From Desulfuromonadales bacterium (GTDB lineage: Bacteria; Desulfobacterota; Desulfuromonadia; Desulfuromonadales; Syntrophotaleaceae), in assembly GCA_013619105.1 (NCBI GenBank), contig JABXKU010000004.1:1-64000 (forward strand): a stretch of 64,000 bases of DNA, given 5' to 3'. The notes below the pieces were generated by a model, which made no database searches, was not told the DNA's origin, and saw only the letters and a list, made by a program, of their open reading frames with translations. The translations under genes and the position numbers were made by a program. How positions within the stretch are numbered: the first letter of the stretch is position 1; each line of letters starts with the position of its first letter. Below are positions 32,920 to 42,459 of the stretch, piece after piece.

Positions 32920-34332
32920 TCAAGGGGTTAATCTGGCAATGAGCTCCAATAAGGGTCCGGGAAATAGTCCGAAAGCCAGGGTCAAAACCAAGCAAAGAGC
33001 AATGACGGTATATTCCCCTGCATGACCCTCCACCGCTTCAGCTGATGAGGACGAGGGCATATACATCTGAATGACGGGCTGCAGATAAAAGTAGATGGAG
33101 ACTACCGATACCAGAATGCCGATTATTGCCAGCAGTGGATAACCGGCGGACAGGGCGGCAGAAAAAATCGCCAACTTGCCCATAAAACCCACCGTCGGTG
33201 GCAGACCAGCCAAGGCGAGAAGCAGTACCGTCAGAGCCAGGGCACGCAGAGGCTGGCGACGGGCCAGGCCACGGTAGTCGCTGAGTTGCTGAGGCTCCTT
33301 GTCTGCAGAGAAGGAAGTGATAACGGCAAAGATCCCCAGGGTGATGACGCTGTAGCCTACCAGATAGAAGAGTGCGGCAGTACGCCCGGTGTGGTTCCAG
33401 CAGAGCAGGCCGGTGAGCACGAAGCCCATATGGACCACCGAGGAGTAAGCCAGCATCCGTTTGACATTGCTCTGGGCCAGCGCGCAGAGGGTGCCGACCA
33501 CCATGGAGAGCAAGGCCAAGGTTATCAGCACCGGCTCAAAGATTGCGGGAGCTGCGGGTAGGGTTGCGGTCAGGGTCAGCAGCGCTGCAATTACGGCACC
33601 CTTGCTGCCACTGGCCAGAAGGCCGGTGACCGGTGCAGGAGCGCCCTGATAAACATCCGGCGTCCAGAAATGAAAGGGAGCCAGAGAAAGTTTGAAAGCA
33701 AAGGCGGCCAATAGCAGGGCCATGCCCGCCAGGGCCACCGATTGCATCGGCGCGCCAGACAACAGGGCCGCGGTGGCGGCGGGCAATTGCAGGCTGCCAC
33801 TTGCGGCGTAGAGCAAAGCCATGCCAAAGGCCAACAGCCCGGCGGCTACCCCACCGGGGACCAGATACTTGAGGCCGGCTTCAGCGCCAAGGGGACAATC
33901 TTTGTTAAAGGCGATAAGTACATAAAAGACCAGAGTGAAGGCTTCCAACGCCAGAAAGATCCCGCTTAGAGAGACGGCAGAGGACAGCAGACCCATGCCG
34001 GCTGCGGCAAATAGCAGCAGAGCGGTGTATTCTCCGCTGGGCAACTGGCGCCGGGTCAGATAGGCGCTAGAAGAAATCAAGGTAGCTGCGGTGGCTAAGG
34101 ACCAAAGTGCGATGAAAAAGCGCGCATAAGGTCCAGCAGCATACATGCCGCCTACTTCCATCAGACAGGGGGGCAGCAACAACGCGCTGAGCGCTGCACA
34201 CAGGGCTACAAGCGCCCCGACAACCAGGGGCCAACTACGGCCGACAGAGCCTCGAGCCAGCAACAGCAGGGCGGTGGCGCCGAGGGCCAGAATCATTAGA
34301 GGCAGTAGGGCAATCAGTTCCGTTACCGTCAC
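32920..34332 (-). CDS. nuoN: NADH-quinone oxidoreductase subunit N
   Basis: A 470-residue antiporter-like membrane subunit of complex I with about 14 transmembrane helices. The proton-channel lysines lie in the typical places, for example SGSKGAVIAALL and QSNVKRMLAYSSVVHMGFVL. It overlaps the nuoM stop by four bases and is the last nuo gene in the direction of transcription. Proton translocation in the inner membrane with the other subunits. Confidence 0.94.
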   Translation of the reverse strand: MTVTELIALLPLMILALGATALLLLARGSVGRSWPLVVGALVALCAALSALLLPPCLMEVGGMYAAGPYARFFIALWSLATAATLISSSAYLTRRQLPSGEYTALLLFAAAGMGLLSSAVSLSGIFLALEAFTLVFYVLIAFNKDCPLGAEAGLKYLVPGGVAAGLLAFGMALLYAASGSLQLPAATAALLSGAPMQSVALAGMALLLAAFAFKLSLAPFHFWTPDVYQGAPAPVTGLLASGSKGAVIAALLTLTATLPAAPAIFEPVLITLALLSMVVGTLCALAQSNVKRMLAYSSVVHMGFVLTGLLCWNHTGRTAALFYLVGYSVITLGIFAVITSFSADKEPQQLSDYRGLARRQPLRALALTVLLLALAGLPPTVGFMGKLAIFSAALSAGYPLLAIIGILVSVVSIYFYLQPVIQMYMPSSSSAEAVEGHAGEYTVIALCLVLTLAFGLFPGPLLELIARLTP

Positions 34333-35843
34333 GGTAATCCTCCACTTAGGCTCAGGGGAGCAGCACCGTTCAGCAACTGCTGAGCCGAGCCGCGTAGCGG
34401 TTCAAGAAAGGTTTCCGGGTGAAGGCCAAGCCACAGCACCAGCAGAACCAGGGGGACCAGAAGTAGCCATTCGCTCAAAACCAGATCGGACCAGGATTTC
34501 TCATCTTGGGCCGGACCCCAGATTACGCTCTGCAGCAGGCGCAACATGTAGATAGCGGCAAGCAACAGACCCGCCGCTGCTAGAACCGCCCACAAGGGTT
34601 GCACGCTGAAGGTTCCGAGCAGAATCAGAATTTCACCGACAAAATTGTTGAGTCCCGGCAGGCCGAGGGCGGCCAAGGAGAAAAATAGTAGCATGGCCGA
34701 GAGCTTGGGTGCCCGGCCCCATAAACCACCTAGCTCTTCAAGCTGCCGAGTACCGGCGCGTTTTTCGATTAAAGCAATAAGAATAAATAGGGCGGCGGTG
34801 GTCAAGCCGTGGTTGACCATCTGCAGCAGGGCGCCTTCGACGGCAGTGGTGGTCCAGGCGCTTAGCCCCAAAAGAATAAATCCGAGGTGAGCCAGGGAGG
34901 AGTAGGCCACCAGGCGTTTAAGATCCCTCTGGGCGCTGGCAATCCAGCCGCCGTAAAGGATGCTGACCAGGGAAAGAACGGCCAGCAGCGGTAGGGCGGC
35001 TTGAGCGGTGTCAGGAAACAGCGGCAGAGCAAATCGTATCAGACCATAAATGCCGGTTTTGGCTAGCACACCGGCCAAGAGCAGGCTGCAGGCCGCCGGA
35101 GCGGCGCTGTAGGTGTCGGCCTGCCAGCTGTGCAGGGGCACCAGCGGTACCTTGATCAGGAAGGCCAGAGCAAAGGCGGCAAACAGCCAGGGCTCCAGTC
35201 CGGTGGGTACCACGGTGTTTTGCAGGGCGGACAGGGCGAAGCTGTAGTCGCCGCTCTGCTGGCCGTGTAATACATAAAGGCTAATGATAGCCAACAGCAT
35301 CAACAAGCTGCCGGCTAAGGAGAAGAGGAAGAACTTCATGGCGGCGGCCATGCCGCCCCGTTGGCCCCAGATGCCGATCAAAAAGAACAGGGGAATCAGC
35401 ATTAGCTCCCAGCTGATGTAGAAAAGCACCAGGTCCAGGGCCATGAACACCCCCAACACACCGGCTTCCACCAACAGCAGTAGAGCGAAATAGGCGGTTG
35501 GTCGGTTGTCCTCATTCCAAGAGAGCCCTATTGCCAGCACCGAGAGAAAAGCGGTCAGCAAGATCATCAGCAACGAAAGGCTATCGATGCCGAGGCTGAC
35601 TTGAATGCCCAAGGCTGGGATCCAGCGGTAGTTTTCCCGCAGCAGCCAGCCAGTCTCGGCAGGTAGCAGCACGAAACAGCCAATGGCGATAAGTAGCACA
35701 GCCAGGGTGCCGGCCAGGGCCAAGCTGCGGGCAGCTGCAGGCCGATGCCGACAGGCCAGGCAAAGGGCTGCGGTGCCGACGGGCAGGGTCAGCAGCAGGG
35801 TCAGCAAAGGTAAGGGGCAGGTACCAGTCATTATGGTTTCCAT
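34329..35843 (-). CDS. nuoM: NADH-quinone oxidoreductase subunit M
   Basis: A 504-residue antiporter-like subunit of complex I with about 14 transmembrane helices. Family signatures include the helix with WELMLIPLFFLIGIWG and the discontinuous-helix segment VPLVPLHSWQADTYSAAP. The ORF begins at 35900, overlapping nuoL, but the ATG at 35843 (or 35831, which has GGAAACCATA upstream) is a more typical NuoM start. Conserved glutamate and lysine residues for proton transfer are present. Confidence 0.93.
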   Translation of the reverse strand: METIMTGTCPLPLLTLLLTLPVGTAALCLACRHRPAAARSLALAGTLAVLLIAIGCFVLLPAETGWLLRENYRWIPALGIQVSLGIDSLSLLMILLTAFLSVLAIGLSWNEDNRPTAYFALLLLVEAGVLGVFMALDLVLFYISWELMLIPLFFLIGIWGQRGGMAAAMKFFLFSLAGSLLMLLAIISLYVLHGQQSGDYSFALSALQNTVVPTGLEPWLFAAFALAFLIKVPLVPLHSWQADTYSAAPAACSLLLAGVLAKTGIYGLIRFALPLFPDTAQAALPLLAVLSLVSILYGGWIASAQRDLKRLVAYSSLAHLGFILLGLSAWTTTAVEGALLQMVNHGLTTAALFILIALIEKRAGTRQLEELGGLWGRAPKLSAMLLFFSLAALGLPGLNNFVGEILILLGTFSVQPLWAVLAAAGLLLAAIYMLRLLQSVIWGPAQDEKSWSDLVLSEWLLLVPLVLLVLWLGLHPETFLEPLRGSAQQLLNGAAPLSLSGGLP

Positions 35844-35856
35844 GGCAGTGATCGTT

Positions 35857-37719
35857 TCAGGATTGCAGCAGCTGCAACAGCAGCCAGCCAAGCAGAGCAC
35901 TCAGGCCCAGGACCATTCCTGTCAGGTAATGGGACAATTGGCCGCTGGTTAGTCGGCGTAGTTGCCGGCCGCTCTGCAAACAGAGTAGAGCCGCCCCCCG
36001 ATAAAGGCCGCCGAGAAATTCTTCATCAAATTGACGCCAGCCGCAGGCCAGGGTGCGGAAGGGTCGCTGCAGCAGCTCTTCCTGCCAGCGATCGACTTCG
36101 CCGCCACGCAAGAAAAAAGCTTCGATGCGGCCAGCCGGGCGCAGGGCCGGGCTTCGCCAGTAGCGGTAACGGCTCCACAGCCAAGCGGTGAGCACCAGCA
36201 ATGCGGCTGTAGCCGCCATGATAAATTCGGCGCTTAGATGGGGATGCAGAATGACGCTAACGGGTTCAAGCAAGTGCTGTAGGCGCAAGTTTCCGCCCCA
36301 CATCGGAGGTAGATTGAGCAAGCCGCCGCCAAGGCCAAGCAGGGCCAGAGGCAGGAGCGGCCAGAGCATGCTGATCGGTAGCTTGTGAGAACTTGTCGCG
36401 GGTTGATGGGGGCCGCATAACACATAGAGCAGCCGAAAGCTGTACAGGGCCGTGAGCAGGGCCGCCAGTAATCCCATCCCGCCGAGGAGCTGATAGTATC
36501 GCCCGCCGGTTGTGAAGGTGGCCATCAAAATGGCATCCTTGGAAAAGAAGCCACCGGTCAAGGGTACTCCCGCCAGGCACAGGCCACCAACTAGCAGAGG
36601 CCAGAGCAGCAGGGGCTGACGTCGGGCCACTCCCCGCAAATAGGCGAGTTGTTGTTCGCCGCCCGCCAGATGAATGACGCAGCCGGCAGCCATGAACAAC
36701 AGGGCCTTGTAGAAGGCGTGAACCAGCAGATGAAACAGGGCGCCGCTGACTGTTCCGGCTCCCACGGCCAGAAACATATAGCCGACTTGACTCATGGTCG
36801 AGTAAGCCAGCAGCCGTTTCAGGTCCCGCTGAGCCAGAGCGCAGGCGGCACCATACAGGGCGGTGATGGCGCCGACGGTGGCGATGGCGGCCATCGCTGT
36901 TGCAGATAAGCTGAGCAGAGGGAAGAGTCGACAGAGCAGATAGACGCCGGCAGTGACCATGGTTGCAGCATGGATCAAAGCGGAAACCGGGGTCGGCCCG
37001 GCCATGGCATCGGGCAGCCAGGTCATGAAGGGTAGCTGAGCCGATTTGCCGCAAGCCCCGGCCAGCAACAGCAAGCCAAGAGCGGTGACGGTGGCCACCG
37101 GCAGAGTCGCAGCCTGGGTATTAATGGCTTGCAGATTCAGGGTGCCAGTCAACTTAAACAGCCAGAGGATGGCGACCAGCAAAAACAGGTCGGCACTGCG
37201 GGTTACTAGAAAGGCCTTGCGCCCGGCGCTAGCATTGGCGTCCTTCTGATACCAGTAGCCGATCAGAGCGTAGGAGCAGAACCCGACCCCTTCCCAGCCA
37301 AGCAACAACAGCAGTAGATTGTCGGCCAGCAACAGGGTCAGCATGGCAAAGACAAAAAGGTTGAGCAGAGCAAAGAAGCGGCTGACCGCCGGTTCCTTAT
37401 GCAGATAGGCGATAGCGTAGATATGAATGAGGGTCGCCACGCCGGTGACCATGAGGCACATGCAAGCCGCTAGGCGGTCGTAATGGAAGGCGAAGGAAAC
37501 CTGCAACGGGCCGCTTTGCAGCCAGCTGAAGAGCTCCAGGGTGGTGCCGTCGCCACTTGCCAGAGGCCATGCCAGGGCACTGGCCACAGCTGCCGACGCC
37601 ACAGCTAGCATCGCCAGCAGTTCGGTAACCCGCCGAGGCCAACTACGGCCGCCGAGCATGATCAGGCCGGCCCCACACAGGGGCAGCAGCACAATAAGGC
37701 CAATCAGCAAGTCGCTCAT
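35857..37719 (-). CDS. nuoL: NADH-quinone oxidoreductase subunit L
   Basis: The largest antiporter-like subunit of complex I, 620 residues with about 16 transmembrane helices plus the C-terminal amphipathic helix region. Signature segments include GWEGVGFCSYALIGYWYQ, SAQLPFMTWLPDAMAGPTPVSALIHAATMV and QRDLKRLLAYSTMSQVGYMF. It overlaps nuoK by four bases. It couples electron transfer to proton pumping. Confidence 0.96.
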   Translation of the reverse strand: MSDLLIGLIVLLPLCGAGLIMLGGRSWPRRVTELLAMLAVASAAVASALAWPLASGDGTTLELFSWLQSGPLQVSFAFHYDRLAACMCLMVTGVATLIHIYAIAYLHKEPAVSRFFALLNLFVFAMLTLLLADNLLLLLLGWEGVGFCSYALIGYWYQKDANASAGRKAFLVTRSADLFLLVAILWLFKLTGTLNLQAINTQAATLPVATVTALGLLLLAGACGKSAQLPFMTWLPDAMAGPTPVSALIHAATMVTAGVYLLCRLFPLLSLSATAMAAIATVGAITALYGAACALAQRDLKRLLAYSTMSQVGYMFLAVGAGTVSGALFHLLVHAFYKALLFMAAGCVIHLAGGEQQLAYLRGVARRQPLLLWPLLVGGLCLAGVPLTGGFFSKDAILMATFTTGGRYYQLLGGMGLLAALLTALYSFRLLYVLCGPHQPATSSHKLPISMLWPLLPLALLGLGGGLLNLPPMWGGNLRLQHLLEPVSVILHPHLSAEFIMAATAALLVLTAWLWSRYRYWRSPALRPAGRIEAFFLRGGEVDRWQEELLQRPFRTLACGWRQFDEEFLGGLYRGAALLCLQSGRQLRRLTSGQLSHYLTGMVLGLSALLGWLLLQLLQS

Positions 37720-38021
37720 CCCTGCATATCCTTAAAGGTGTTGACGTCGATGGTGCCGGTGCGGCCGTGCAGATAGACCACCATGGCTAGGGCGACAGCT
37801 ACTTCGGCAGCGGTGACGGCCATGATCAACATGACCATCAGTTGACCGTCCAATTGCTGCCAGAAAGCGGAGCCCGCGACCAGCACCAGGCCGGCAGCGT
37901 TCAGCATGATTTCCACGCCGATGAGGATCATGACCAGGTTGCGCCGTACTAGGGTGCAGGACAGGCCCATGAAAAAGAGCGCCGCAGCGACCAATAAAAT
38001 ATGGTTTAAGGGCACGATCAT
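37716..38021 (-). CDS. nuoK: NADH-quinone oxidoreductase subunit K
   Basis: A 101-residue membrane subunit of complex I with three transmembrane helices. The glutamates important for proton transfer are visible in LVMILIGVEIMLNAAGL and AVTAAEVAVALAMVV. It overlaps nuoJ by four bases and nuoL by four bases, as in typical nuo operons. Confidence 0.95.
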   Translation of the reverse strand: MIVPLNHILLVAAALFFMGLSCTLVRRNLVMILIGVEIMLNAAGLVLVAGSAFWQQLDGQLMVMLIMAVTAAEVAVALAMVVYLHGRTGTIDVNTFKDMQG

Positions 38022-38533
38022 GACGACTCCTCCGCCTGACGGGCTTTGCGGCGCCGGCCCAGGTAGTAAGCGCCAACGGCGGCAAACAACAATTGGAAAG
38101 AAACGATTTCCACTGCCAGACCATAGCGGTCAAACAGGGCGGCGCCGAAACTGCGCGGTGAGGCATAGAAGAGCGGCACCGAGGCTTGGCTGGCCGGATC
38201 GAAGGTCAGAATCAGGCCGGCGGAGACCAGCAACAGCAAAAACAGCAGCAGCACCGGTGCCCACTGTCCGCGACTCAAGGCAGGCCTTTGCGAGTCGGGG
38301 CTAAGGTCCAGAGTCATGATAACGAATAGAAACAGTACCATGATCGCGCCAGCATAGACGATCACCTCCCAGGCGGCGATGAGCGGTGCGCCAAGCAGGT
38401 AGAACATCAGCGCCAGAGCGAAAAAGGCATTGATGAGAAAGATGACTGCATGCACCGGGCTTCTGCGGGTGATGCAGAGTAGGGTCGCCAGCAGGGCAGT
38501 CGCAGCTAGCAGATAAAAAAGTAGGCTTGCCAT
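38018..38533 (-). CDS. nuoJ: NADH-quinone oxidoreductase subunit J
   Basis: A 171-residue membrane subunit with five transmembrane helices. The segment WEVIVYAGAIMVLFLFVIMTL is the family signature, containing the pi-bulge helix involved in coupling. It lies between nuoI and nuoK and overlaps nuoK by four bases. The C-terminus is short and basic. Confidence 0.94.
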   Translation of the reverse strand: MASLLFYLLAATALLATLLCITRRSPVHAVIFLINAFFALALMFYLLGAPLIAAWEVIVYAGAIMVLFLFVIMTLDLSPDSQRPALSRGQWAPVLLLFLLLLVSAGLILTFDPASQASVPLFYASPRSFGAALFDRYGLAVEIVSFQLLFAAVGAYYLGRRRKARQAEESS

Positions 38534-38547
38534 AGTTACTTCCTCGC

Positions 38548-39078
38548 TTAGGGCAAGTTAGTTTTGATGTTGACCGGTGGAAGTTCGTCGTCGTTTCCAC
38601 CACGGGGAGCCGCAACGCCGATGCCGCTATGGCGGTAAAAGTGGTAGTTGGGGTCTTTGCCGCCGTGATCGACGAGCAGGTCCTCTTTTTCCCAGACCAG
38701 TTTTAGTGGGTCGCGATTGCCCAGTTCGTATTCGGGGCTCATTTGGATAGCCATAGTCGGGCAGGCTTCGGCACAGAGTCCGCAATAGATACAGCGGGCG
38801 AAGTTGATGCGAAACCAGGCTGCCTGGCGGCGACCGTCCTCCCGCTCGGCGGCCTGCATAGAGATGCAGTCGACGGGGCAGGCGGCGCTGCACAGATGAC
38901 AGGCCACACAGCGCTCCTCACCTTCCGGATCGCGGGTCAGAATCATCCGCGCCCGGTAGCGAGGTGGCGGAGTGCGTTTCTGCTCCGGATAGGAGATGGT
39001 TACCGGTCGCTTGAACAGATAGCGCAGGGTGACCCAGAAGGGTTGAAAGGTGCCTTTGATATCTCGCCAAAGGTTCAT
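38548..39078 (-). CDS. nuoI: NADH-quinone oxidoreductase subunit I
   Basis: A 176-residue peripheral-arm subunit carrying two [4Fe-4S] clusters, N6a and N6b, through CVACHLCSAACPVDC and CIYCGLCAEACPTMA. It connects the NuoG chain to the N2 cluster in NuoB. The N-terminal amphipathic part (LWRDIKGTFQPFWVTLRYLF) lies on the membrane. The start overlaps nuoH by four bases. Confidence 0.96.
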   Translation of the reverse strand: MNLWRDIKGTFQPFWVTLRYLFKRPVTISYPEQKRTPPPRYRARMILTRDPEGEERCVACHLCSAACPVDCISMQAAEREDGRRQAAWFRINFARCIYCGLCAEACPTMAIQMSPEYELGNRDPLKLVWEKEDLLVDHGGKDPNYHFYRHSGIGVAAPRGGNDDELPPVNIKTNLP

Positions 39079-40076
39079 GATGCTCCTCCCAGCCAGAGCA
39101 GCACGCCACCCGTGACTAGCAGATTGACCAGGGCCAGTGGTACCAGTATTTTCCAGCCAAAGGCCATCAGTTGGTCGTAGCGCAAACGTGGCAAGGTGCC
39201 GCGAATCCAGATGAAGACAAAGGCCACAGCCAGCACCTTGCCCAGAAACCAGATGATGGGCGGCAAAAACGGACCGTGCCAGCCACCGAGGAACAGACTG
39301 GTGATAATGGCGCCGAGGACCACTAGGTTAAGGTATTCGCCGACGAAAAACAGGCCGAAGCGCATCCCGGAATACTCGGTGTGATAGCCCGCCACTAATT
39401 CATTCTCTGCTTCGGGAAGGTCGAAGGGAGTGCGCTTCGACTCGGCTAGGGCACTGATGAAGAAGATGCCGAAGGCCACAGGGTTGCACAGGGCAAAGGG
39501 CGCTGATGCTTGAGCCTGCACGATCTCTGTCAGCGAGAAGGAGCGGGCCATGAGAATCACCGGCACAATGGACAGGCCCATGGCCAGCTCGTAGGAGAGC
39601 ATCTGGCCCATGGCGCGCAGGGCGCCGAGCAAGGCGTATTTAGAATTGGAGGCCCAGCCGCCGAGGGCGACACCGTACACCGCCAGGGAGGAGAGGCCGA
39701 AAAAGTAGAGGATGCCTACATTGAGGTCGCAGACCACCATCGGTAGCTGCCGGCCGAATATTTCCAAGGGGGGCGCGAAGGGGACCACGGCAAAGGCCAG
39801 CAGGGCAGTGACTGCTGCCAGGCCTGGCGCCAGCATAAATAGCCATTTATCGGCCTGCGCCGGAATAAAATCTTCTTTGGTCAGAAGTTTGATCAGATCC
39901 GCCAGGGGCTGCAGCATGCCTCCGAAGCCGACCCGGTTGGGTCCGTAGCGGCGCTGCATGCGGCCCAGAATTTTGCGTTCGGCGAGTACCAGGTAGGCGG
40001 CCATGGATAGCAGAACGGCGAGGACCATACCGAGCTTAATCAGTATTAGCAGCCCTGTGAGCAAAAGATCGTTCAT
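39075..40076 (-). CDS. nuoH: NADH-quinone oxidoreductase subunit H
   Basis: A 333-residue membrane subunit that forms the quinone-binding site with NuoB and NuoD. Signature segments are ERKILGRMQRRYGPNRVG and the loop ESKRTPFDLPEAENELVAGY, with the conserved acidic residues for proton transfer. Eight transmembrane helices are expected. It overlaps nuoG and nuoI by four bases each. Confidence 0.96.
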   Translation of the reverse strand: MNDLLLTGLLILIKLGMVLAVLLSMAAYLVLAERKILGRMQRRYGPNRVGFGGMLQPLADLIKLLTKEDFIPAQADKWLFMLAPGLAAVTALLAFAVVPFAPPLEIFGRQLPMVVCDLNVGILYFFGLSSLAVYGVALGGWASNSKYALLGALRAMGQMLSYELAMGLSIVPVILMARSFSLTEIVQAQASAPFALCNPVAFGIFFISALAESKRTPFDLPEAENELVAGYHTEYSGMRFGLFFVGEYLNLVVLGAIITSLFLGGWHGPFLPPIIWFLGKVLAVAFVFIWIRGTLPRLRYDQLMAFGWKILVPLALVNLLVTGGVLLWLGGAS

Positions 40077-42454
40077 AGCGCGCTCACTTTCTCCACCCGG
40101 CAGGGTTGGGATGGTTGACCGGGATAGAAACTCTCCAGTTCGGTACGGCGCAGGTGCGGTACGATGACGACCCCCGCCGCCATGCGGTCACTGAGTTGGG
40201 CGGGAAGGGTCAGTTGGATTTCGCCAGCGCTAAGTCGTACTAGGTCACCGGCGGCGATGCCCAGTCGGTCTGCGTCGAGCTCATGCAGCAGCAGATAGGG
40301 TTGCGGCCGAACCGGATCAAGAGGTGACGAATGAGCACTTAAGACTTCGGAACCGTAGAGGGTTTCACACGCCAGCAGCTGCAGAGCATCGACCTGCTCG
40401 GTAATTAGTGCATGAGGTTGGGACAGCGGTTTATCTGCGGATTGAATCCGTTGTCCAGAGCCTTCGGCCAGCAAATCCGGTAGCCCGGCCAGACGTGGTT
40501 CTTGCGTTGCCAGTTCCCGGCGAATCTTGGCGAGGTCAACGGGTAGGTCGCAGAGTTTGGCTAGCAGCGCCCAGGCTTGGCAAGGCAAAGCGCCGGGGGT
40601 AGTCGTTGAGAAGCTCCGGGGCGGATGATTGCCCTGGCTAGTAATGCGTAGGGGCTGCCCTGGACTGAAGACTGGGGCAAAGGCCTGCATCCGACCCTCG
40701 TTGTTGATCAAGGTGCCGGCCCCTTCGGCCAGAGCCGTGGTTGGCAACAGCAGATCGGCTTTAGCGGCGATCAGGCTGGGCAGATGGTCGAAGACAGCTA
40801 GAAAGTCTAGCTGCTCTAAACCTTGAAGCAACTGCTGCCGGTCTGGGCAGTCGGTCAGAGGGTCGGCTTCCAGGCAAACTAGGGCTTTGATCCGGCCAGA
40901 GGCCATATCTGCCAGCAATTGTTCGAAGTCTGGGCCGTCGGCGGCTAGCAGGGCGGCGCCAAAGCTGTTGGCTTCCGGTAGCAAGACCATAGCCAGACAG
41001 GAGCGGTCCTCACTATTTAACTTTTGCGCTGCGGCCAGTAGAGCAGTCGTGCCTTCGGCGCCTAGCAGGTCGCCTCCGCCGATTAATACAGGGCGCTGAG
41101 CCAGCTGCAGAGCCTCTACCAAAGGTTGAAGCTTGGTCGGCAGAGTCTCGCCTAGCGATAGGGCGCTGAGCAACTGGAGCAGCTCTTGTGGCTGGCAGGC
41201 TAGATATTCTGTGCTGCAGGGCAGTTCAACCGGCCGTGGGTCGCAGATCATCACCCGGCCTCCGTTGCGAACCGCCTGACGAATGGCCAAGGCGAGCATA
41301 GGACCTTCAGCCAGCGGATCGGCTCCCGTTAGCAGTATCAGGTCGCTGTTGCGCACATCGGCTAGACTGGCACTTAGTTCTGTGGGCAGAGTGGTTGCAG
41401 CGCGAGCGGCTCGATCACGACCGGCATGACTGCCGTAAACGGGGGCGGCGCTGCCGAGCTGTTCGCTCAGGCGCTGCAATAGATAGTTGGCTTCCAAGCT
41501 GGCCCGGCCGGAACCTAGCAGGGCGATGGAATCGCTACCGTGACACTCGATTAGTTTTGTCAGGCGCTGTAGCAGAGTCTCAAGGGCCTCGTTCCAGGGG
41601 ATTTCTTCACCGTGCAACAGGGGAGTCCGTGGGCGGTCGGAGTGGTTGACGTAGTCGTAGCCGAAGCGGCCCCGATCGCAGATGAAGCAGCCGTTGATCT
41701 CGGGGTTGTTGCCGGAACGAACGCGTTGCAATTCACGAAAGCGAGCACCGGGGATCGTTGCGCAGCCGAGGGAACAGTGAGGGCAGACCGAGGGAGCTTC
41801 CTGTAGATCCCAGAATCGGGAAGTAAAGCGGTAGGGCTTATTGGTCAGCACTCCCGTTGGGCAGAGGTCGATCAGGTTACCGGCAAAGGGGCTCTCCAGA
41901 GGCCCATCTTGAAAGCGTCCGAAATAGAGGCGCTGGTTGGAGCCGAGCACGCCGTAATCGGTGCCTCCGCAGTAATCCTGATAGGTGCGAACGCAACGGT
42001 AACATTGAATGCAGCGATTCATCTCATGATGGATGAAAGGCCCCAGGTCCTGGTTTAGGTAAGTGCGCTTTTTGCCCGTGTAACGCCGTACGCTGTGTCC
42101 GCTGGCCACAGTCATATCTTGCAACTGGCATTCGCCGCCTTCGTCGCAGACCGGGCAGTCGTGGGGGTGGTTAAGCATCAACCACTCGATGACCTGGCCA
42201 CGATAAGCGACGGCCTCGGGGGCCTCTGTCGATACCACCATGCCGTCTTTGGCTTCGACCATGCACGACATCTGCATGCCCTTGACCGGACCGTCGATAA
42301 ATAGCATGGCGCACAGCCGGCAGGCACCGACGGCACCCAGGGCCTCATGGTAGCAAAAATGGGGCACGACGATGCCGAGCTGTTGGGCAGCCTCCAGGAC
42401 GTTGGTCCCTTCAGGCACGGTCACGCTCTGGTTGTCGATGATCAGAGTCGGCAT
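40073..42454 (-). CDS. nuoG: NADH-quinone oxidoreductase subunit G
   Basis: A 793-residue peripheral-arm subunit. The N-terminal 2Fe-2S domain (CRLCAML region), then a histidine-coordinated cluster and two [4Fe-4S] clusters (CIQCYRCVRTYQDYCGG), and a further cluster typical of molybdopterin-like domains (CPHCSLGCATIPG). The C-terminal two-thirds is the molybdopterin-oxidoreductase-like fold without cofactor. The ATG at 42454 lies six bases after the nuoF stop and starts the ferredoxin fold (MPTLIIDNQSVTV), so the track's earlier start is not used. Confidence 0.94.
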   Translation of the reverse strand: MPTLIIDNQSVTVPEGTNVLEAAQQLGIVVPHFCYHEALGAVGACRLCAMLFIDGPVKGMQMSCMVEAKDGMVVSTEAPEAVAYRGQVIEWLMLNHPHDCPVCDEGGECQLQDMTVASGHSVRRYTGKKRTYLNQDLGPFIHHEMNRCIQCYRCVRTYQDYCGGTDYGVLGSNQRLYFGRFQDGPLESPFAGNLIDLCPTGVLTNKPYRFTSRFWDLQEAPSVCPHCSLGCATIPGARFRELQRVRSGNNPEINGCFICDRGRFGYDYVNHSDRPRTPLLHGEEIPWNEALETLLQRLTKLIECHGSDSIALLGSGRASLEANYLLQRLSEQLGSAAPVYGSHAGRDRAARAATTLPTELSASLADVRNSDLILLTGADPLAEGPMLALAIRQAVRNGGRVMICDPRPVELPCSTEYLACQPQELLQLLSALSLGETLPTKLQPLVEALQLAQRPVLIGGGDLLGAEGTTALLAAAQKLNSEDRSCLAMVLLPEANSFGAALLAADGPDFEQLLADMASGRIKALVCLEADPLTDCPDRQQLLQGLEQLDFLAVFDHLPSLIAAKADLLLPTTALAEGAGTLINNEGRMQAFAPVFSPGQPLRITSQGNHPPRSFSTTTPGALPCQAWALLAKLCDLPVDLAKIRRELATQEPRLAGLPDLLAEGSGQRIQSADKPLSQPHALITEQVDALQLLACETLYGSEVLSAHSSPLDPVRPQPYLLLHELDADRLGIAAGDLVRLSAGEIQLTLPAQLSDRMAAGVVIVPHLRRTELESFYPGQPSQPCRVEKVSAL

Positions 42455-42459
42455 GGCGT